DNA from: Paraburkholderia lacunae
GTDB lineage: Bacteria > Pseudomonadota > Gammaproteobacteria > Burkholderiales > Burkholderiaceae
Direction of reading: 5' to 3'
Length of the DNA: 64,000 nt
NCBI RefSeq assembly: GCF_003353175.1
Contig: NZ_QHKS01000008.1
Location: 62,001-126,000, forward strand
Positions within the stretch are counted from its first letter, which is position 1; each line of letters starts with the position of its first letter. Under the pieces are notes generated by a model. That model was not told the origin of the DNA, did no database searches, and saw only the letters and a program-made list of their open reading frames with translations. This document shows, piece after piece, positions 63,434 to 64,000 of the stretch. A program made the position numbers and the translations under genes.

Positions 63434-64000
63434 ATGACCGAATGCACCGTTGCACAGCCACCGGTGGCGCAGGCCGACGAGACGCGGTCCGCGAAGCGGC
63501 CGCGTCTGACGCTGGCGCTGGTGGCAAGCGGCATGTTCATGGCCGTGCTCGACACCACTATCGTCAACGTGGCCTTGCCGGCGATGCACGCTACCCTGGG
63601 CGCATCCGTGGGCGGCCTTGCGTGGATCGTCGACGCGTACACGCTGAGCTTCGCCGCGCTGATCCTCGCGGGCGGCATCGCGTCCGACCGTTTCGGCGCG
63701 AAGGCGGTGTATTTGTGGGGACTGGCGTTGTTCGTGGCAGCCTCGGCGGCTTGCGGGCTGGCGCCGAACGTCGGCGCGCTGGTGGCCGCGCGCTTCGTGC
63801 AAGGCAGCGGCGCAGCGCTATTCCTGCCGGCGTCGCTGGCGATCGTGCGCAGCACCTTCGACGACCCCGTTGAACGTGGTCGCGCCATCGCGGCGTGGGC
63901 GGGGATTGCGTCGGTGGCAGCGGCGGTCGGGCCGGTGTTCGGCGGCATGCTCGTGGAAGGGTTCGGCTGGCGCAGCGCGTTTCTGATCAACGTGCCGACC
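63434..64000 (+). CDS. DHA2-type MFS drug exporter, 3' end beyond the window
   Basis: The visible 189 residues show TM1 (LTLALVASGMFMAVLDTTIV with motif D1), NVALPAMHATLG, WIVDAYTLSFAALILAGGIA, DRFGAKAVY (motif A), and TM5 motif C GIASVAAAVGPVFGGMLVEG. These are features of 14-TM EmrB/QacA drug:H+ antiporters. The ATG at 63434 has AGAGGAAC upstream. It is divergent from the LysR gene. Confidence 0.92.
   Translation, partial: MTECTVAQPPVAQADETRSAKRPRLTLALVASGMFMAVLDTTIVNVALPAMHATLGASVGGLAWIVDAYTLSFAALILAGGIASDRFGAKAVYLWGLALFVAASAACGLAPNVGALVAARFVQGSGAALFLPASLAIVRSTFDDPVERGRAIAAWAGIASVAAAVGPVFGGMLVEGFGWRSAFLINVPT

Overview
The window reads as a chromosomal segment of a Burkholderiales bacterium, most likely Paraburkholderia or a close relative. 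The evidence is the high GC content with strong third-position GC bias, an H-NS-family protein with the short C-terminal DNA-binding motif, a DUF4148 secreted protein, a phasin (PHB granules), a trimeric porin of the Burkholderia type, and a soil/rhizosphere set of lignin-monomer and hydroxyproline catabolic genes. I see no rRNA, tRNA, CRISPR array, intact insertion sequence or prophage.

Layout. 0-10.6 kb: an NDP-forming acyl-CoA ligase cut by the left edge, prfC with a clear terminator, a stretch of relics (LysR tail, aldehyde dehydrogenase and MFS fragments) with a repeat-like segment, an H-NS protein, a class C beta-lactamase-like hydrolase, and a sigma-54 module in which a PAS/AAA+/Fis activator faces a GntP-type permease that carries a -24/-12 promoter. 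10.6-20 kb: a loose region of small and mostly unrecognised genes (DUF429, DUF1488, DUF2442, DUF4148, VOC, an atypical SDR, exported proteins) with long stretches that hold no convincing gene. 20-25.5 kb: a non-homologous end-joining locus, ligD then ku then a MerR-HTH/TPR gene that overlaps ku by four bases, followed by a divergent phasin gene.

25.6-42.2 kb: an aromatic catabolism block. The operon calA-vdh-ech-(feruloyl-CoA ligase) converts coniferyl alcohol and ferulate through feruloyl-CoA and vanillin to vanillate. VanAB demethylates vanillate to protocatechuate. MarR-type regulators and AT-rich inverted repeats sit beside these units, and an MFS transporter and porin probably bring in substrate. 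After a scar made of IS6-family and Tsx-porin remnants comes a gallate ring-cleavage operon (galA, ligJ-type hydratase, galC-type aldolase, and a ModA-like protein without signal peptide).

42.3-51.6 kb: a GNAT gene broken by an 8-bp tandem duplication, a methyl-accepting chemotaxis protein with a sigma-28-like promoter, an incomplete hydroxyproline operon (deaminase, amino-acid permease, 2-oxoglutarate semialdehyde dehydrogenase, Ldh-family reductase), a truncated GGDEF gene and a small unknown gene. 52-64 kb: RidA, a candidate structured RNA ending in a strong terminator, DinB, a DedA-rhodanese fusion beside a cyclic-nucleotide-domain/thioredoxin-reductase-like protein that lacks the redox cysteines, a YcaQ-type glycosylase, a LysE exporter whose start abuts a 16-bp terminator hairpin, a large secreted beta-propeller-like protein, and a LysR regulator divergent from a DHA2 efflux pump that runs off the right edge.

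No single feature is a proven new system. The best leads are the ku-coupled MerR/TPR gene, the signal-less ModA-like protein in the gallate operon (which otherwise lacks a visible tautomerase), the candidate structured RNA near 52.6 kb, and the DedA-rhodanese/CNB-flavoprotein pair.
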